A stretch of DNA of 64,000 nt from Petasospora fabianii (taxonomy: Eukaryota > Ascomycota > Saccharomycetes > Phaffomycetales > Wickerhamomycetaceae), in assembly GCA_022641835.1 (NCBI GenBank), contig CP048715.1:930001-994000 (forward strand), read 5' to 3'. The notes beneath the pieces were generated by a model that was not told where the DNA came from, did no database searches, and was given only the letters and a program-made list of their open reading frames with translations. Numbering within the stretch: position 1 is the first letter of the stretch; each line of letters opens with the position of its first letter. Shown in pieces: positions 18,743-27,330 of the stretch. The position numbers and the translations under genes are program-made.

Positions 18743-18959
18743 ACGCGTCAGCTTTTCACTAGACGCGTCGCGCGTCCCCTGCGAATTGTTTTAACACTTT
18801 AACTCTTTAGATCTGTCATTACTTAGTATACTTCATCTGTTTAAAAGCTCAACATACACGGCCACCAAGGACCCCCCCTCATATAACTAATACGGCAGTC
18901 ACGCGTCCTGCTTTACTTGCATCTCCTGTCTCATACTCACAAAAAACAAGGCTACGCGT
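18743..18959. promoter_or_regulatory. cluster of four MCB boxes (ACGCGT) before POL2
   Basis: ACGCGT occurs at 18743, 18763, 18901 and 18954, with a further CGCGCGT beside the second. A fifth copy lies inside the first codons of POL2 (19061). ACGCGT is the binding site of MBF (Mbp1/Swi6), which drives G1/S transcription of DNA replication genes, POL2 included, in S. cerevisiae. About 0.05 copies would be expected in 217 bp by chance. Confidence 0.85.
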
Positions 18960-19033
18960 GAGCCTCTACACAACCCCTTCATCACATCCCCCCATCTCGC
19001 ATCTACAAGACCACACACATCACAGACACTGCC

Positions 19034-22000
19034 ATGCCGCCAAAGAAAGGCGGTTTCAATACGCGTTACAGCAAATCAGGAGGAGGAGGAGGAGCTGCTG
19101 GAAGTGGCTACAAACCTAACAATGAAGGTGCCTTTAACTCTGCCTTCAACGCCGCATCGAAACTTGATGCAGTGAAGAAGACCGATCAGATCGACGCCAT
19201 GATGGGCTTTGAGAGATTCGAAGGTGGTACTCCAAGAACAGGCTGGCTCCTAAATATGCATGCCACCATGCTCCCGAGCAAAGACTTCATCGCTGGTGTT
19301 TCTGCTGTCGACTACTACTTCCTGGATGAAGATGGTGGTTCGTTTAAGGCTACGATACAATACGATCCATACTTCTTCGTATGCTGCACAGCAGGCTTCG
19401 AGGGAGAACTGGAGGAATATCTCAAAAAGAAGCTCGAGACAATTGTCAAGTCAGTTAGTAGAATCAGTAAAGAGGATTTATCCATTCCGAACCATTTGAT
19501 CGGTATAAAGAGATCACTACTCAAGCTCAGCTTTCCAAATCAGAATGACCTTATGGAGGCCAAAAGGTTTCTTCAACCCATCGTCAAGGACAACGAATCG
19601 AAGAAAGAAACTAGGGAGATTTACTCAGCAGTGAACACGAGTTACAACAGCAATCGTAACGGTGATTTATCAACGACAAACGTCGGTGTGAGCGACGTTT
19701 CAGAGTACATCGAAGACATTCGTGAACATGATGTTCCATACTGCACACGTGTTTCCATTGATAAGAACCTTAGAGTTGGTAAGTGGTACAAAGTTTCCGC
19801 TGAAGAGACAGAAATCTCCTGTGATGAAATCCCTGACAGAATTGATTTTGGTGACACCACGATTATGGCTTTCGATATTGAGACAACGAAGAGACCGTTG
19901 AAGTTCCCAGACTCTGCCACAGATCAAGTGATGATGATTTCTTACATGATTGATGGTGATGGTTTCTTGATTACCAACAGAGAGATTATCTCGGAAGACA
20001 TCGAGGACTTTGAGTATACGCCCACGAAAGAGTACCCAGGTCTTTTCACTGTATTCAACGAGGCTGATGAGAGGGCCACACTCGAGAGATTCTTTGAGCA
20101 CATCAGAGAATGCAAGCCACAGATCATTGCCACATTCAACGGTGACTTCTTCGATTGGCCTTTCGTTGAAGCGAGAGCTTCGGTGCACGGTATGAACATG
20201 TACGATGAGATTGGGTTCGCTCCGGACTCTGAAGGTGAATACAAGTCTACATACTGCTCGCACATGGATTGTTTCAGATGGGTAAAGAGAGACTCCTACC
20301 TCCCACAAGGTTCCCAAGGTTTGAAAGCCGTCACCACAGCCAAATTGGGCTACAACCCGATCGAGTTGGACCCAGAACTCATGACTCCATATGCTTACAG
20401 CAAGCCACAACTACTCTCAGAGTATTCTGTTTCTGATGCTGTTGCCACCTACTATCTCTTCAAGAAGATTGTGAACAACTTCATTGTCTCGCTCGGTATC
20501 ATTCTTCCGTTGAATCCAGATGAGCTTTTGAGAAAGGGTACTGGTACTCTTTGTGAAATGTTGTTGATGGTCCAGGCTTATGCAAACAACATCTTACTCC
20601 CGAACAAACACGTTGACCCTCCAGAGAGATTTTACGATGGCCATTTGCTAGAAGGTGAAACATATGTTGGTGGTCACGTTGAGTCTCTGGAAGCCGGTGT
20701 CTTCAGATCTGACTTGAAGTATGACTTCAAGATTGATCCAGGTGTCATTGACGAGCTCCTAAATGATTTGGAAGGTGCATTGAAGTTCAGTATCGTTGTT
20801 GAGGGCAAAGCTAATCTCGATGATGTTACTAACTTTGATGAAGTACATCAGGCTGTCAGAAATCAACTCATTGATCTCAAGGAGAATCCGAAGAGATTTG
20901 AGAAGCCATTGATCTATCACGTTGATGTCGCGTCCATGTATCCAAATATCATGTGTTCCAACCGTCTTCAGCCAGACTCCATGAAGACTGAGAAAGATTG
21001 TGCTGCTTGTGATTTCAACCGACCTGGTAAGACATGTGACCGAAGAATGACATGGGCTTGGAGAGGTGACTTTTACCCAGCGAAGATGGATGAGTACCAG
21101 TTAGTGAAAAGATCTCTTCAAAACGAGACTTTCCCACCAAAGAGAGAGGGCCTTGCCAGACGTACGTTCGACGACCTACCATATGCCGAGCAGGTGACTC
21201 ACATCAAGAAGAGACTGTCTGACTACTCTCGTAAGAATTACCACAAGGTTAAACAGACCGAAACCATCAAGAGAGAGTCGATTGTCTGTCAGAGAGAGAA
21301 CCCGTTCTACGTCAACACAGTCAGAGATTTCAGAGATAAAAGATACGATTTCAAGGGTCTTGCTAAGGTATGGAAAAAGAAGGCTGGTGGCCAAGTTGCC
21401 GAGGAGAAGGAGGAGTCCTTGAAGAGAGCTGTCTACTACGATTCTTTGCAGTTAGCTTACAAGGTTATTTTGAACTCGTTCTACGGTTACGTCATGAGAA
21501 AAGGATCCAGATGGTACTCCATTGAGATGGCTGGTATCACTTGTTTGACTGGTGCCACTATCATTCAGATGGCCAGATCTTTGATTGAGAGGCTTGGAAG
21601 ACCTTTGGAGCTCGACACTGATGGTATTTGGTGTATTATCCCATCTTCTTTCCCAGATAACTACACTTTCAACTTGAAAAATGGTAAGAAGGTCTTCTTG
21701 TCTTACCCCTGCTCCATGGTCAACTACTTGGTTCACGAGAGATTCACAAACCACCAGTACCAGACCTTAGTTGACCCAATTGCGAAGAAGTACGCTACCC
21801 ACAGTGATAACTCCATTTTCTTTGAGGTTGACGGTCCTTACAAGGCCATGATCTTGCCAACGTCCAAGGAGGAAGGTAAGGGTCTAAAGAAGCGTTACGC
21901 TGTCTTCAACGACGACGGATCCTTGGCTGAGTTGAAGGGTTTCGAGTTGAAGAGACGTGGTGAGTTGCAGCTTATCAAGAACTTCCAGTCTGATATCTTC

Positions 22001-25000
22001 AAGCTCTTCTTGGAAGGTGACACCCTTGAGACATGTTACGGCGCTGTTGCCAGCGTTGCCAACCGTTGGTTGGATGTGCTTGATACCAAGGGTTGCAATC
22101 TTGAGGATGACGATTTGTTCGAGCTGATTTGTGAGAACAAGAGTATGTCAAAGAGTTTGGCTGAGTATGAGGGCCAAAAGTCTACTTCTATCACCACTGC
22201 TAAGAGATTGGGTGAGTTCCTCGGTGCTGAAATGGTTAAGGATAAGGGTTTGGCGGTGAAATACATTATTTCTGAAAAACCTAAAAACGCACCTGTCACA
22301 GAACGTGCCATTCCTGTCTCGATCTTCTCTTCTGAACTAAGTGTTAAGAGAAACTTCCTGAGGAGATGGTTGCTGGATTCTTCTTTGGATGACTTTGATC
22401 CAAGAAGTATCATTGACTGGAACTACTACAGAGAACGTCTTGAGTCTGTAGTACAGAAGATCATCACCATTCCAGCTGCTCTGCAAGACGTTAAGAACCC
22501 AGTTCCAAGAGTTGCCCATCCAGACTGGCTTCAAAAGAGAATTGCTGTCAAAAATGACAAAAAGAAACAGTCATCATTATCCAATTTCTTCACTAAGACC
22601 GACAAGAACCCAGTCAACATTCTCAAGGATATAGAGGATTTCGGTAAGGATGATACTGCGAACAAATCTCTTGGTGGTAAGGTCACTTCCAAGAAGCGTA
22701 AGGCCATGCATAAAGAGTCCGACGAGCCAACTGAAGAGGAGACTAACTTGTTGAATGGTCCATGCCCATCTATGGAGGAGGACTACACTGGTTTCTTGCA
22801 GTACCAGAAGCTGAAGTGGAAGGTTCAACAGAAGGATAGAGAAAGAAGAAAAAAATTGTTTGGTGACTCCGCTAATTCTGGACACAGATCCACTGTTGTG
22901 AGTATGTCCCGTAACAAAGCTGACAACATGGTTGGTACTACTTGGGAGATCATCCAGTATAAATTGGACTCCAGCGTGGGCGATGTGAGAGCTTTCGTCT
23001 TAATTGATGGTAAAATTCAGTCATTTGTGTTCCATGTACCAAGAAAGCTCTACTTGAACCTCAGATCTAAGGTCCTTCCAGACCACTCCATTCCATCTTG
23101 TGAGGTTGAGAAGGTCAATAGTGTATTACCAAATGGTGTCAAGGCTACTAATCTCTTCAAGGTCACCATGCCAGAGACTATCTACCAGGCTGAGCTGAAC
23201 AGAGCTGGCAGTTTGCTCCATCACCCAAGTGTCAATGGTATCTTTGAGTCACAGGTTGAACCGACTGAGAGAGTTATCATGGAACTTGGTAACTCGGTTG
23301 TCTTCAGCAGCACGAAGGTCGGTGCTTTGGGTAAGTGCTTGAGGAAGGGTTTCGATATGAAGTCCCTCTCTACTACAGACACCTCCCACTACTTGAGCAG
23401 ATTCTCCATGGAGATATCCTACTTGTTCCACATGGTTACCAATGACTATCAAATTTTCTCTTTGTTCAATACCTGGAGTGACAAGGCCACTGTTTTAGTT
23501 CTGAAGCCAAGCAGAAACGCACAACCATTGTCTGGTAGCTTCGATAAGACCTACAAGGACTTGTTCCAGATCAAGAAGGGGAAATTTGCTGAGCTGGGTC
23601 ACATCATTGACTACAAGGAGGAGATGGAGTTTGAGGTTCATCATTTTGACGAGTTGGGAAAGCTTTACAGAAGATTGAACAGTTTCATCAGCAAGATCAA
23701 CGAGGAAACACCATCCAAGCCAATGTTCATCTTACAGTCTCCTTCTTCCAAGAAGCTCACCAAGATTCTCAAGAACCTGTCTGAGTTCCCTACCATTTCC
23801 ATGAGTACCCGTGAGATTCAACTCCCTGCTCTTGGATGGCAATCTGTTGCACTCCAGAGGGTCTGCAGTCACTTCTTCTCTTTGTCGTCTCTGATTAATC
23901 ACCTGAAGAGCTTGGCTAAGTACGGTAACATCCCAATTTGCAACTTGAAGACTGATGATATTGGTTATTTGATTGATATTGAGTACGCTAGAAGATTGAA
24001 GAAGAACGACATTGTTCTCTGGTGGTCTCCTAAGCCAACTCCAGACTATGGTGGTCTTGAGAGGGATATGCTCTCCATTGAGGCTGAGAACTTTGAGTTC
24101 CCAGTGATCAACAACCCTGAGATATATGAGACTACTTCTATTGAGGTTGAAATTGACAACTTGACGATCAACACCGTTTTGACTTCTGCTTTGTTGAACG
24201 AAGCGGAAGGTACCGACATGGCCGATGTCGAGACTATTGATGGTCAAGCTCATGGTGGTTCTGCCATTCTTGCTGAGGACTCGTTCTCGGGCCCAAGTTT
24301 GAACGTCTTGAGAACTATGGTCAAGGATTGGTGGGATGATGTTTTGAAGAACAACACGAATGCCGACTCCATGGTGCATACATTTGTTGCTTGGGTTCAA
24401 AAGAGAGAATCGTTCTTGTTTGACTCATATTTGAAGTATCATGTTCACAACTTGACCAAGAAGGCTCTGTTGCAACTTGCTGGTGAGTTTGGTAAGCTCG
24501 GTGCCACGGTGATATTTGCCAACAGATCCAAGATCATTTTGAGGACCTCCAAGGTCTCGGTGGAGAACTCCTACGCGTATTCTCAGTACATCGTCAAGGC
24601 TGTCAGATCCAGACCACTTTTCAACTATTTGGACTTGAGGATTGACAAGTACTGGGACTCTTTGGTTTGGATGAACCAATACAACTTCGCTGGCCAGGCT
24701 TGTCTTGAGATATCTGACAGTGAACAGCAAGAACTTGTTACCATTTCCAAGTGGCAGATCAAGGAGTACTTACCACCGATCTACCAACCAGAGTTCACTG
24801 ACTGGTTAATGATCTTCTTGGATGCTTTGAAAAAGTGGAAGTCCAACAATGGTAGTACGCTTGAGGGTACACCAAGAGTGACGCAGATCAAGCACATCTT
24901 GAAGATGCAAGAAGGTACAACCAAGGCCATTGAGGAGGACATTGAGAACGGTATCACATCCTATTTCAGAAAGCCATTGATCAAGAGATTCAAGCAGTTG

Positions 25001-25612
25001 CTTCGTAATCAGATGGAAGCTATCTTTGATGAGGACATGAAGGCTCACTACGAGTTCCCAAAACCACCAGGTTTCCACTTGAACCCAAAGAACCCTCTTT
25101 TGGAGCTTGTTAAGAGTCTTTGTGCTGTGTTCGAACTCTCAAAGTCTCGTGATTTGGAGATGAGACTCTTGAAAAAAGAGCTGCTTGAGGTGTTGGAGGT
25201 CAAGGAGTTCTCTGAAGAGGCTCGTTTCCGTGACCCAAGTGCATCTCTGATCACACCAGCCGTGCTTTGTGAATACTGTCACCACATTAGAGATTTGGAC
25301 TTCTGCCGTGATAATGAGAAGAATCTTTGGGTTTGTGAAAACTGTGAGAAGAAGTACAACAAGGCCCATCTTGAGTTAACCTTAATTGAGTCTTTAGAGA
25401 AGCTTGTGACGAACTACTATGTTCAGGATGTCAAGTGTGGGAAGTGTCGTAAGGTCAAGGCTGATGATATGAGTGCATACTGCTCTTGCTCTGGATCATG
25501 GCAAGCTACGATGACAAAGAAGGAAATTGAAGAGAAGGTGGGTGTTCATGATCAGATTGCCGACTTTTATGATTTGAAGTTGCTCAAGGATCACATTGAG
25601 AGTATCTTTTAA
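19034..25612 (+). CDS. POL2: DNA polymerase epsilon catalytic subunit
   Basis: 2192 residues (yeast 2222), the leading-strand replicative polymerase. The N-terminal half has the proofreading exonuclease motif FDIETT (D281, E283), the polymerase motif A DVASMYPNIM (D631), the palm Fe-S cysteines in KDCAACDFNRPGKTC and the later SIVCQREN, the motif B region LILNSFYGYVMRKGSRWYS, and motif C ELDTDGIW (D861, D863). The inactive C-terminal polymerase-like half is full length. The C-terminus carries two zinc/cysteine modules: CEYC...CENC starting at C2079, and CGKC...CSC starting at C2135, which bind Dpb2 in yeast. All catalytic residues I can see are intact. Codon use is strongly biased (GGT, AAG, TTG/CTC), as in well-expressed genes. 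Confidence 0.99.
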   Translation: MPPKKGGFNTRYSKSGGGGGAAGSGYKPNNEGAFNSAFNAASKLDAVKKTDQIDAMMGFERFEGGTPRTGWLLNMHATMLPSKDFIAGVSAVDYYFLDEDGGSFKATIQYDPYFFVCCTAGFEGELEEYLKKKLETIVKSVSRISKEDLSIPNHLIGIKRSLLKLSFPNQNDLMEAKRFLQPIVKDNESKKETREIYSAVNTSYNSNRNGDLSTTNVGVSDVSEYIEDIREHDVPYCTRVSIDKNLRVGKWYKVSAEETEISCDEIPDRIDFGDTTIMAFDIETTKRPLKFPDSATDQVMMISYMIDGDGFLITNREIISEDIEDFEYTPTKEYPGLFTVFNEADERATLERFFEHIRECKPQIIATFNGDFFDWPFVEARASVHGMNMYDEIGFAPDSEGEYKSTYCSHMDCFRWVKRDSYLPQGSQGLKAVTTAKLGYNPIELDPELMTPYAYSKPQLLSEYSVSDAVATYYLFKKIVNNFIVSLGIILPLNPDELLRKGTGTLCEMLLMVQAYANNILLPNKHVDPPERFYDGHLLEGETYVGGHVESLEAGVFRSDLKYDFKIDPGVIDELLNDLEGALKFSIVVEGKANLDDVTNFDEVHQAVRNQLIDLKENPKRFEKPLIYHVDVASMYPNIMCSNRLQPDSMKTEKDCAACDFNRPGKTCDRRMTWAWRGDFYPAKMDEYQLVKRSLQNETFPPKREGLARRTFDDLPYAEQVTHIKKRLSDYSRKNYHKVKQTETIKRESIVCQRENPFYVNTVRDFRDKRYDFKGLAKVWKKKAGGQVAEEKEESLKRAVYYDSLQLAYKVILNSFYGYVMRKGSRWYSIEMAGITCLTGATIIQMARSLIERLGRPLELDTDGIWCIIPSSFPDNYTFNLKNGKKVFLSYPCSMVNYLVHERFTNHQYQTLVDPIAKKYATHSDNSIFFEVDGPYKAMILPTSKEEGKGLKKRYAVFNDDGSLAELKGFELKRRGELQLIKNFQSDIFKLFLEGDTLETCYGAVASVANRWLDVLDTKGCNLEDDDLFELICENKSMSKSLAEYEGQKSTSITTAKRLGEFLGAEMVKDKGLAVKYIISEKPKNAPVTERAIPVSIFSSELSVKRNFLRRWLLDSSLDDFDPRSIIDWNYYRERLESVVQKIITIPAALQDVKNPVPRVAHPDWLQKRIAVKNDKKKQSSLSNFFTKTDKNPVNILKDIEDFGKDDTANKSLGGKVTSKKRKAMHKESDEPTEEETNLLNGPCPSMEEDYTGFLQYQKLKWKVQQKDRERRKKLFGDSANSGHRSTVVSMSRNKADNMVGTTWEIIQYKLDSSVGDVRAFVLIDGKIQSFVFHVPRKLYLNLRSKVLPDHSIPSCEVEKVNSVLPNGVKATNLFKVTMPETIYQAELNRAGSLLHHPSVNGIFESQVEPTERVIMELGNSVVFSSTKVGALGKCLRKGFDMKSLSTTDTSHYLSRFSMEISYLFHMVTNDYQIFSLFNTWSDKATVLVLKPSRNAQPLSGSFDKTYKDLFQIKKGKFAELGHIIDYKEEMEFEVHHFDELGKLYRRLNSFISKINEETPSKPMFILQSPSSKKLTKILKNLSEFPTISMSTREIQLPALGWQSVALQRVCSHFFSLSSLINHLKSLAKYGNIPICNLKTDDIGYLIDIEYARRLKKNDIVLWWSPKPTPDYGGLERDMLSIEAENFEFPVINNPEIYETTSIEVEIDNLTINTVLTSALLNEAEGTDMADVETIDGQAHGGSAILAEDSFSGPSLNVLRTMVKDWWDDVLKNNTNADSMVHTFVAWVQKRESFLFDSYLKYHVHNLTKKALLQLAGEFGKLGATVIFANRSKIILRTSKVSVENSYAYSQYIVKAVRSRPLFNYLDLRIDKYWDSLVWMNQYNFAGQACLEISDSEQQELVTISKWQIKEYLPPIYQPEFTDWLMIFLDALKKWKSNNGSTLEGTPRVTQIKHILKMQEGTTKAIEEDIENGITSYFRKPLIKRFKQLLRNQMEAIFDEDMKAHYEFPKPPGFHLNPKNPLLELVKSLCAVFELSKSRDLEMRLLKKELLEVLEVKEFSEEARFRDPSASLITPAVLCEYCHHIRDLDFCRDNEKNLWVCENCEKKYNKAHLELTLIESLEKLVTNYYVQDVKCGKCRKVKADDMSAYCSCSGSWQATMTKKEIEEKVGVHDQIADFYDLKLLKDHIESIF

Positions 25613-25760
25613 TGATGTATTTATATGAATGAATAATTTAATGATAGAATTTCATGATACTAGTATTTTTAGAATGCATTGGAGAATGTAAATTACCTTT
25701 ATAGGGCTCGGCAGCGCAGTGCTCGTCCGTTAAAGTATCTGGAACTAGAACCTCGAAGTG

Positions 25761-25833
25761 GCTGCTTTAGCTCAGTTGGGAGAGCGTATGACTGAAGTTC
25801 ATAAGGTCTTGTGTTCGATCCACAAAAGCAGCA
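25761..25833 (+). tRNA. tRNA-Phe, anticodon GAA, no intron
   Basis: 73 bases form a full cloverleaf. The acceptor stem GCTGCTT/AAGCAGC is perfect, with discriminator A. The D-arm is GCTCAGTTGGGAGAGC, the anticodon stem TATGA/TCATA and the loop CTGAAGT. The T-arm is TTGTG TTCGATC CACAA. The anticodon GAA (25794-25796) reads UUC/UUU. The body closely matches yeast tRNA-Phe. S. cerevisiae tRNA-Phe genes contain an intron after the anticodon; this copy has none. A T6 and then a T9 run follow within 25 bases. Confidence 0.96.
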
Positions 25834-25847
25834 CTTTATTTTTTATC

Positions 25848-25856
25848 TTTTTTTTT
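25848..25856 (+). terminator. Pol III terminator of tRNA-Phe
   Basis: Nine T follow the tRNA 3' end by about 15 bases. A shorter T run starts at about 25839 and may already terminate transcription. Confidence 0.75.
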
Positions 25857-26149
25857 GATGGGCTCAAAAGTTACCCTATTGAGATCTTGGAGTTATGCAC
25901 TAATCTATAATTCAAGGGTGATAATTGATACGATTACTATAAAAGAGGGTGAAATGAGATCCTGAAGATGCTAATGTTTATGAGAGACACTATATGTTAT
26001 CTATCAGTCTGCCCTCGCCATCAACCTGATTTGGATTTGGCGAACCCATATGGAGATTCAACCAGAAGCAACGAGTAACTCATAATTGCAAACTAGTTGA
26101 GGTTTGTATACCTCATATACTCAGTCTATTAAGTCTTTGAACATAATAT

Positions 26150-27070
26150 TCATACCTTTTGAGCATGCGAGCGAAGTTTTGAGAGAGTTACCGTGAGGTA
26201 TTCTTCAAAAGACATGTTCTCCTTGTCTAAGATTCTCGAGCCGGTCGAGGATATATTCACACCATCGTTCCACTGACAATCCCTCAATAAACCAGAAAGT
26301 TTTCTGTATGAGGTGCTGTCCCAGATATTAGATTTTTTGGAGTAATCATGAATCACTGCGTTATTTGCAGATGCGAATGACTTGAAAGTGACAATGCCAG
26401 TGTCATACCTGCTGCCAGATGCCCTTTTGGGGAATACTTTCGAGCTCTCAATATTTCCAAAGACCGACATGATTCCTTCTAGAACATCACTGGTAAATAG
26501 CTCCGAGATACCTTCTTTAGCTTTCCACTTCACACGCACGGTATTCTTTGGTGCGCTATGCTCTTTCTCGACAGAATGATGTGTATCTTGACTGCTCGTC
26601 TTAAGTTTCTTTCTGTATCTTTCCTCGAATGCCTGTCTCTTCTCAGCACCTTCTTTTCGTAGCCTCTCTATCACCTTTGCATATTCATCCTGACTCTCCC
26701 TTGCACGTCTCTTTCCCCACATACTAGAACTTGCAGATCGTGACGCAGTGGTTTCCGCTAGCTCAAGCTCATCTTTCATTCGTCTTCTCTCTGCATCAAG
26801 TTTCTGCGTCCTGAGAGCTTCCATCTCTTTAGCTTGTAGCCATCTGTCGTAATCTGCCTTGAGGGTGGCATCATTGAGAACGTTTAGTGTAAGTGTTAGT
26901 AGATGAAACGTCTCTGCAGCGGAGGCACTTGGGTTCTTGTCCGGGTGGTATAGCAGTGCCTGTCGACGGTATGCTTTACGAATGGTGGTGCCATCAGCTG
27001 TCGGTGGTACTGTGAGTAAAGAGTAGATGTCCACGTCATGTTCCTTCAGGAAGGCTAGATCCTTGGACAT
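26150..27070 (-). CDS. CWC23: spliceosomal J-domain protein (Cwc23/DNAJC17)
   Basis: 306 residues. The N-terminal J domain (about 12-80) has VDIYSLLTVPPTADGTTIRK, YRRQALLYHPDKNPS with HPD, and FHLLTLTLNVLNDATLKADYD. A charged helical linker (about 90-160) is rich in ERLRKEGAEKRQAFEERYRK-type sequence. A C-terminal RRM-like fold (about 172-245) starts NTVRVKWKAKEG and has TGIVTFKSFASANNAV. J domain plus coiled linker plus RRM is the layout of human DNAJC17. Yeast Cwc23 is the corresponding spliceosome disassembly factor, working with Ntr1/Prp43, although S. cerevisiae Cwc23 has lost an obvious RRM. The gene diverges from SHE4. Confidence 0.88.
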   Translation of the reverse strand: MSKDLAFLKEHDVDIYSLLTVPPTADGTTIRKAYRRQALLYHPDKNPSASAAETFHLLTLTLNVLNDATLKADYDRWLQAKEMEALRTQKLDAERRRMKDELELAETTASRSASSSMWGKRRARESQDEYAKVIERLRKEGAEKRQAFEERYRKKLKTSSQDTHHSVEKEHSAPKNTVRVKWKAKEGISELFTSDVLEGIMSVFGNIESSKVFPKRASGSRYDTGIVTFKSFASANNAVIHDYSKKSNIWDSTSYRKLSGLLRDCQWNDGVNISSTGSRILDKENMSFEEYLTVTLSKLRSHAQKV

Positions 27071-27330
27071 TGTGATGAGGGCAATGTGCGGTTTGAGATG
27101 TGTGGAAGCGGTATCTTATAGGCCACGTGATTGTTAGGATTGAAAATATGTGATATGACGATGTTAAATGAGCTCTGGTATCGAAGTGGAATCTTATGCT
27201 GTTCTTTGATGAAGTTTAGTGTAGACAGAGCTGCGGAGATGCCTTTTGTTTCTCAGCTCTGAAAAAGGTGGCGCGCCTAAACAACTACCATCTTCTTGAC
27301 CCACTCGAGTTCTAATTATCCAATTTGGCC

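Larger units (their letters stand above)
18490..19033. promoter_or_regulatory. divergent YIF1/POL2 promoter region
   Basis: 544 bases. Near the YIF1 side is a paired CACGTG dyad (18694-18712). Toward POL2 are four ACGCGT boxes between 18743 and 18959. The last 100 bases before the POL2 ATG are C/A-rich, as is common in yeast leaders. Confidence 0.75.
25613..26149. other. intergenic region POL2/CWC23 with tRNA-Phe
   Basis: 537 bases. Apart from tRNA-Phe the stretch is AT-rich and shows no gene. It holds the 3' ends of two convergent genes. Confidence 0.6.

Noticed and set aside
19700-20410. 236-codon open frame antisense to POL2, and a similar 222-codon one at 23732-24400
   Set aside because: Both lie within a clearly coding gene with strong codon bias, have no conserved motif, and end at arbitrary places.
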